A stretch of 64,000 bases of DNA from Akebia trifoliata (taxonomy: Eukaryota > Streptophyta > Magnoliopsida > Ranunculales > Lardizabalaceae): assembly GCA_017979445.1 (NCBI GenBank), contig CM030714.1:9809069-9873068 (forward strand). Reading direction: 5' to 3'. Of the stretch, positions 58,524 to 64,000 are shown piece by piece. How positions within the stretch are numbered: position 1 is the first letter of the stretch; each line of letters opens with the position of its first letter. A program made the position numbers and the translations under genes. A model generated the notes under the pieces. The model was given only the letters and a program-made list of their open reading frames with translations. It had not been told where the DNA came from and ran no database searches.

Positions 58524-58560
58524 AGGCAACGTTGTCCAAGCGGTAAAACTATGTTTCAAA
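58524..58560 (+). repeat. SINE head fragment (A-box only)
   Basis: GGCAACGTTGTCCAAGCGGT followed by AAAACT matches the head of the neighbouring SINE (GTGTTGGCTAAGCGGTAAAA). The rest of the body is missing. Confidence 0.5.
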
Positions 58561-58610
58561 TTTTCCATTACCAGTACATCTGATTAATATTTGGGCTTAT
58601 TATAACAACT

Positions 58611-58798
58611 AGGGTGTTGGCTAAGCGGTAAAACTAGAAATTAGGGTGTATTGTCCCTCTGATTGTGTTTGAAACTGAGTAACCTATTCTATTGCATGTT
58701 GAGAAACTTTCGCGAGTTAGGCACGTGTGACTATTCTCATCGCAAAGGGTGTGAGGGTATCTTGCAATATTTAAAAAAAAAAGAAAAGAAAAAAAAAG
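58611..58798 (+). mobile_element. tRNA-derived SINE, leucine/serine-tRNA-like head
   Basis: TGGCTAAGCGGTAAAACT is a close A-box match. GTGTTTGAAACTGA is a B-box-like word about 45 bp later. The body ends TATCTTGCAATATTT plus a broken A-rich tail. It lacks tRNA arms, so it is not a tRNA gene. No target duplication was identified. Confidence 0.65.
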
Positions 58799-59379
58799 TA
58801 CCATTTTTTGCAAAAGTCAAACTGCCTAAATAATGAAATTCCATAACAATAGTTATTTTCGAAATGGCCCAACAACGGAAATACTGACATTTATTAAAAA
58901 ATGAAATTAAGGGTAGGAATTATTTTTTTATTGCCCATTACATATCGTTCAACAACAACAGGTGCTGGCTAAAATATCCTACTCGATATATTCCATTATG
59001 TTATAGAGATTTAGTTCATATATTCGTTTTCACTATATCCATTCATGCTCTTTTGGGTATTTGTCTCGCTCTTTTGGGAATTCTAACTTGAATTTTTCTT
59101 CTTACTAATGTTGGAAATGGCATCAAATCAAATCACCTGAATCATCTATAGGAACTATTCCTACTTTTCTTCATGGCTTTTTTTTCCCCTTATTTTTGTA
59201 GATATGTTTTTGAATCATTCCACTCATTTATCTCAATATCTTCATCTCTATTATGCTCAATTTATTAATATTATACTTCAATTCATCTATGAATTTCTAG
59301 ACAAGACATGAAGCCAGGATATAAATCTTGCTAGCACAACAAATCCTAATGAGAGAGAGAGAGAGTGACTACGTGAAAA
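58799..59379. other. intergenic, no gene seen
   Basis: A short GAGAGAGAGAGAG run is at 59351-59366. Nothing else recognised. Confidence 0.5.
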
Positions 59380-59605
59380 TTGAAAAAATTGACAGAAAAA
59401 ATTGACGAGCCAAGACCCATAAATTTTAGAAATTGAATTTTGACGATCTAGGAATGTCAAAATTCAAGATATTTCCAGATTTAATGGCTTAGAACTGTTG
59501 AATTTCTGCCATCCATCATTAATTTGATGGTTTTGGCCCGTCAAAAAAAAAATTGACGCCAATTCAACCCTTTTATCTGTCAAATTTAGGCTTTTTTAAC
59601 ATTGT
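59380..59605 (-). repeat. TTTTGACGGCCCAAA repeat, copy 2
   Basis: The reverse complement carries TTTTGACGGGCCAAAACCAT, CAAATTAATGATGGATGGCA and AGAAATTCAACAGTTCTAAG, in the same order as 43940-44180. Confidence 0.6.
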
Positions 59606-60081
59606 GTGTGTGTGTGAGAGAGAGAGAGAGATTTCAAAATGTTGGTTTAAATAACAAGATATTTTCCCCCACTGTACAATGATTTTCACATTGAAAAGAG
59701 TAACTTCTTTACGGCCCCAATTAATATTGTCAACAAAGTGAAAGCTTTATCCATCTGAACTTGGTGGTTATGTCTTTGATAATGTTGCATAATCACAATG
59801 CTTACTTTAGTCAACAAAGTTTGACCATTGTACTTCCCTAATTCTTTTTCACTCATCTTTACTTTATAGGTGTTTTGTTCAAAATTTTCCTTAATAAAAC
59901 AATAGATCGTAGGGTTAATTGTTAGAGTACAATATTGTACACTTTATTGGGATCATGGTTTTAATTATATATTAGTGCTATCTACTATATTGAAATAGGG
60001 TTAGTTTTAGTTTAATTTGGAAGTTAACTTTAATTATTTGTTATAATTTTATTAATTTGTATGTAACTCATATTTTTACTA
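59606..60081. other. intergenic, no gene seen
   Basis: (TG)n(AG)n lies at 59603-59630. The rest is AT-rich. Confidence 0.5.
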
Positions 60082-60266
60082 ATAAGGTTGAAGTGACCTC
60101 GAGATTGTACCTCATATTGCACATCCTGATGTGAGAGTGCATGTGTAAGAACTATGGATGTTTTTTATCGAGATAAGAGTAAAAAAGTATTTATGGTTCT
60201 TACACACTTTCACATCAAGATGTGCGATATGAAGTACAATCTTGAGGTCACTCCAGCACGACTCTA
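60082..60266. mobile_element. fold-back MITE, near-perfect hairpin
   Basis: AAGTGACCTCGAGATTGTAC pairs with GTACAATCTTGAGGTCACT, continuing through CACATCCTGATGTGAGAGTG / TTCACATCAAGATGTG. The core is AACTATGGATGTTTTTTATC, then GAGATAAGAG, mirrored by GTATTTATGGTTCTTA. The right terminus CTCCAGCACGA matches the terminus of the GACATC-arm copies. Confidence 0.87.
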
Positions 60267-60636
60267 TTATTAATATTATTTTATCATAGAGGTACACAAA
60301 ATGCAGTTCATAACATATTATTTGTCTTGGGAGAGCCAAAAATATCATCTATTGATTTATTTTCAATGTAAGAGCAATTCAGTTATTTTTAAAGAATTCA
60401 TTATGGATTTGGAATTTATTTTTACCATACAAATTGTTTCAACTTTCTATACATAAAACAACCCTTGTATAGTATGGATGCCATGCGTTGAAACAAGCTT
60501 TTCAATTTCTATTTACAAGACTTCTAGCTATATCTCAAATTCTCATCTTTTCGATCAGAAGTTGGGAGAAATATTCCCGAACAAGACCACATTTTTGCTC
60601 CAAAATGATGAGTTGTGCAAATAGGTATATATACTA
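60267..60636. other. intergenic, no gene seen
   Basis: Nothing recognised. Confidence 0.5.
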
Positions 60637-60644
60637 TTTCTGGT

Positions 60645-60872
60645 CATGGTTTTAAAACTCGATTTCGTGTCTTGTCTCGTGCCGGCCCGATACCAAGTCG
60701 TCTTGGACGAGTTTTCCGATACGTTTGAGACGTCTTGTTCAAAAAATAAAAAATCGAACATGATGTATAAATCTCAGTCAAAAAAGTGATTTGTACGTTT
60801 GTATCGTTCAACCTTGATTCTGAGTTAACTCGAACGATACATCTCGGTCTCGGACGAATTTTGAAGCCATGT
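60645..60872. mobile_element. hAT-type MITE, CATGGTTTTAAAACTCG family, copy 4
   Basis: Left CATGGTTTTAAAACTCGATT, right GGACGAATTTTGAAGCCATG. Flanks TTTCTGGT and TTTCTAGT match at 7 of 8. It contains GATACCAAGTCGTCTTGGAC and GAGTTAACTCGAACGATAC, shared with copies 1-3. Confidence 0.88.
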
Positions 60873-60880
60873 TTCTAGTA

Positions 60881-61828
60881 CAAGTACAAAAATATGGCCG
60901 ACTAAACATGATTCTAATTCTAAATTATGAAATTGATTAACATTATATCCAAACATGATTATGGATATTTAATTTGCTTCCTCTACAAAATCTACTGATG
61001 TTTTTTTTTTTTTTTTTTTTTCATTTTGTGTAGATAACTACCAAGAAAGAAAATTTGAGATTCATTAATATTGGTTGATTACATTGGATAACTGTTTATT
61101 TGAGATTTTCACCCATTTATTGTTCATCTATTACACTATGACACATTAAGTTTCTGTTTCCTTAATTATATTAGAAAGCAAATTAGAGCTGCCCATCTAT
61201 ACCATATAAACCAATAAAAAAAAATGTGGGGTACCATTAATGGCATACAACCCAAAGGACAGGTGACAGCTTCAACCACATGGGTGTTCTTTATGCTTCT
61301 ACTGGGCTTATTTACAGCATTGAAGCTGTTCAACATGTAACCATTCCTCAAAAATAAATAAATAAAAATTCAACCGACACCATTTTGATTCTAATAGACC
61401 TGATCATGCCCCTACTGAGGCTCAAACAAAGCTCAGCCCTTGGATGGCGTGATTGGGTGTCTAGAATACAATAGTCAAATATGTTGGATAATGAATACGT
61501 GTAACGTACAAATAATTTGATTGATGAAGATTGTGAGGTACCCTTTATAATGAATGCGTATCGTAAAATAATTTGATTGATGGAGATTATGATATAAATT
61601 TCAAGGGTTTTGTTTACGTGTGCCCTTTTGGGGCACACGTTAAAGTGCCATGAATGCACTTTGGAAAATGCAATATGAGGGTATTTTGATAATAAAAAAA
61701 AAATAATAAGAGCATTTTTTATACAAAATCTAATTCCACAAGTGTATTTATTGCACTTTTAGGTCACACATTAACAACACCCAAATTTCAATTACAATTG
61801 CTTAATAAAACATCTTGTAAATTAGCTA
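60881..61828. other. intergenic, no gene seen
   Basis: Poly(T) lies at 61000-61020. 61505-61590 has a small duplication (AATAATTTGATTGATG twice). The minus-strand open frames 61166-61659 have no recognisable family. Confidence 0.5.
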
Positions 61829-62487
61829 AGGATGTAACTTGGTTCGGTTTAAATTGAGAACCAAACCAAATCGATAGCTTTGGGTTGGTTTGGTTTGGTT
61901 CGATTTGAAATAAGTTGTTGTTCGATTATTGATTTAGAAAATGGAGAACTGATCAATTTAGTTTGATTCCGATTCAAGGCTTGTATAGAACCGAACAAAC
62001 CAAGAATCAAACCTTATCAAATAAATAAATAAATTTAGAATCGCACTGGAGTAAGATTAAAATTGACATCGTTTGGGACATTGATTTGCACATAACCATA
62101 TATGCTTCTCACTTGTATCTCGATGAAAAGAATTATACACACATCCATGTCATCAATGTCCTAAATGATGTCAATTTCAATGTTACTTTTGCATTTTCCA
62201 TAAAATTTTCAGTTTTATAATTATTTTAGGAGTTAGGGATATAGATTAATGACTTCTTTAGAGATAAATTAATATATTATCTTTTTGTTTATTATTTATT
62301 TTATTTATTAAAAATAAGTCATTTCCAACTAAGTTTATAGGATAGTGGCAATCCATGGAACCGAACCAAACCAACCTTAGTTTGGTTTGAGTTGGTTCGG
62401 TTCTGCTTCTCATTTATTGGAATCGACCTATGTTGGGGTTCTGATTTAACTACAAATCGAACTAAACCAAACCGAGTTGCACCCCTC
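61829..62487. mobile_element. GTGCAACTTGGTTC-family MITE with another MITE inserted
   Basis: Left GATGTAACTTGGTTCGGTTT, right AACCGAGTTGCACCCCT. Interior GAACCAAACCAAATCGATAG and GATTAATGACTTC align with 63284-63801. A fold-back MITE (62038-62200) interrupts it. Confidence 0.78.
62038..62200. mobile_element. fold-back MITE (GACATC-arm type), nested
   Basis: TAAAATTGACATCGTTTGGG pairs with AAATGATGTCAATTTCAATG. The core is TATATGCTTCTCACTTGTAT, then CTCGATGAAAAG. It is absent from the otherwise matching element at 63284. Confidence 0.8.
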
Positions 62488-63283
62488 TGTGAAATAGTAA
62501 AAATCTTTGGAAAAATGATTCACGATTCCCCCACCCCACACCTATGACATTCATTTTGATATGTATAGACATAGTGGGAGGAGTGACTTTTTAATTATGT
62601 CCAAATTAACTTCTTGTAAATTGGTGTAAAGTTCAAATTGCTCACATTGAACCATTTTATTCGATATGTGGATTTAATGCTTGGTATGAATCATTTTGAC
62701 AAGTTAGGTCATAAATTTTATCCATTGATATCTATGCCTAGACTGCGAGAGGTGAATTCTTAGTTTATGAACCAATTTAGATGTGCACGACCTATTTATT
62801 ATTTCTAAGAACCTTTTTATGATTTATTTGTGATACAATGATATTTTAAAATTTTTAATGCCTATAATTATAACAATATTGCAAACATCACCAAAATTAA
62901 ATAGTTATGAAAGTATGTTAAACCAGTAATCCTATCATTTCATTAGAAGTACAAAATTATCTTTTTATTTATTTTGGGATGTATCATCTTCTCTAGTAAA
63001 ATCTATATGATAAAACGTAACGGTAAGTCCCTCTCTATTTGTCTCAAGATTTATACTAATAAACGAGAACATATTTTATCTTTCTATTTTCAAAAATACC
63101 CCTAACTTTATTATCTTTACTTTTTCAATCAATTTCCAATATTACCCCTTCAACCTTATTTTCTTTCTCTTCTCTCCCCTTTTTTAATAATAAATTTTCC
63201 TTTATTATTTTTCATTTTGACCCCTTTAACCCTAAAGATTTTTTAATAATACCCTTACAATTTTATTATTTTTCATCTTTTAA
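62488..63283. other. intergenic, no gene seen
   Basis: 63060-63270 has pyrimidine-rich AATACCCCTAACTTTATT-type words that also occur near 54930 and 55650, a diffuse old repeat. No gene. Confidence 0.5.
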
Positions 63284-63801
63284 CTAGAGTTGCAACTTCG
63301 TCTTGTTTAAATAGAGGACCGAACCAAACCGATAGCTTTGAGTTAGTTTGGTTTGGTCTGGAACAAGTTGCGATTCTATTCCGAGTCAAGAAAATAGAGG
63401 ACCGATCAATTTGATTCGGTTCTTAGTTTAAGGCTTGTATAGAACCTAACCAAATCCCTATATAAGAATATAAATAAATATATTAATTCATTATGAAGTA
63501 TTTTAGAATTAGGACATAGATTAAAGATTTTTTTATGGATAAATTAATGATTTTCTAATGAGTAGATTAATGATATATTATATGAAATTTTATGTTATTA
63601 TTTATTTATTTTCATTAAAAATATGTTATTTTCAATTAGGTTTATAGGATATTTGCAATCCATAGAACCGAACCAAGCCGATCCTAGTATGGTTTGGGTT
63701 GGTTCGATTCTACTAATATTGCGGTTTGGTTCTGGTTCTTATTGTGGAACCGACGTTCGGTTTCTATTTAAACACAAAACGAACTAAGTTGCACCCCTAC
63801 C
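63284..63801. mobile_element. GTGCAACTTGGTTC-family MITE, uninterrupted copy
   Basis: Left TAGAGTTGCAACTTCGTC, right GAACTAAGTTGCACCCCTA. Flanks CTTTTAAC and CTTTTACT agree at 6 of 8, suggesting a hAT-type 8-bp duplication. Interior matches 4825-5231 and 61829-62487. Confidence 0.75.
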
Positions 63802-64000
63802 TTTTACTCCAAGAGGGATTAATGACAAACTCTAGCTATGGTGAGGAGGACCGGTACTTTTAGTCCATATAAAATAAAACACTTTGTCTCTTGAACCTGA
63901 CCCATCTTTATTATATGGTCAATTTAAAATATGTTCTTTTGACAAGAGTCCACCGACACTAATAAGAATCACAAAAAGATTCATTTAGTTGGTTGATTTT
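63802..64000. other. intergenic to window end
   Basis: Nothing recognised. Confidence 0.5.

Noticed and set aside
58524..58680. tRNA gene (Leu or Ser type)
   Set aside because: Good A-box and weak B-box, but no acceptor, D or T stem pairing and an A-rich tail. SINE fits better.
60082..60266. miRNA precursor
   Set aside because: The hairpin is near-perfect over its whole length and has transposon-type termini with relatives elsewhere. A MITE is the simpler call, though small RNAs remain possible.

Overview
This window is nuclear DNA of a flowering plant, most likely a eudicot. It is A+T-rich and gene-poor. It holds three recognisable plant gene loci: a DNA-damage checkpoint clamp subunit (RAD1), a MYC2/bHLH14-type transcription factor, and a SAUR32-type auxin-responsive gene. 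Everything else is intergenic DNA made largely of transposable elements. Plant-type introns, a Ty1/copia element, a Tat-like Ty3/gypsy element, tRNA-derived SINEs and many MITEs all fit this. The species cannot be named from the sequence.

Layout. 1-4066 is the 3' part of a decayed Ty1/copia retrotransposon on the + strand, with gag knuckle, protease, integrase, RT and RNase H remnants and a 3' LTR. 4206-4746 (-) carries the first three exons of RAD1; the rest of the gene should lie left of the retrotransposon, beyond the window edge. A MITE sits just upstream of its start codon. 5.2-14.2 kb is intergenic, with a SINE that has perfect 17-bp target-site duplications, several fold-back elements, a 205-bp tandem duplication and retrotransposon remnants. 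14268-15704 (-) is the intact, intronless bHLH gene. 16.0-21.2 kb is a three-level transposon nest: an outer element with long inverted repeats, a Tat-like LTR retrotransposon (16400-20529, minus strand, 5-bp duplication TTTAA) with an internal 47-bp tandem repeat array, and a hAT-type MITE inside that. 21.2-49.9 kb has no convincing protein gene and is a mosaic of MITEs, SINEs, simple repeats and decayed sequence. 49997-50362 (-) is the SAUR32-like gene with a histidine-rich tail. 50.6-64 kb is again a repeat mosaic.

The three genes do not form a functional unit. RAD1 works in genome maintenance, the bHLH factor probably in jasmonate-responsive transcription, and the SAUR in hormone-controlled growth. 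The less ordinary content is in the repeats. At least 14 fold-back elements share a similar apical core but carry different terminal arms. One hAT-type element contains a 235-bp tandem array. One hAT-type MITE carries about 310 bp of sequence foreign to its family. The Tat-like element has a satellite-like array in its 3' untranslated region. I did not find a convincing new protein-based system. All repeat calls were made by eye; no alignment or database search was run.
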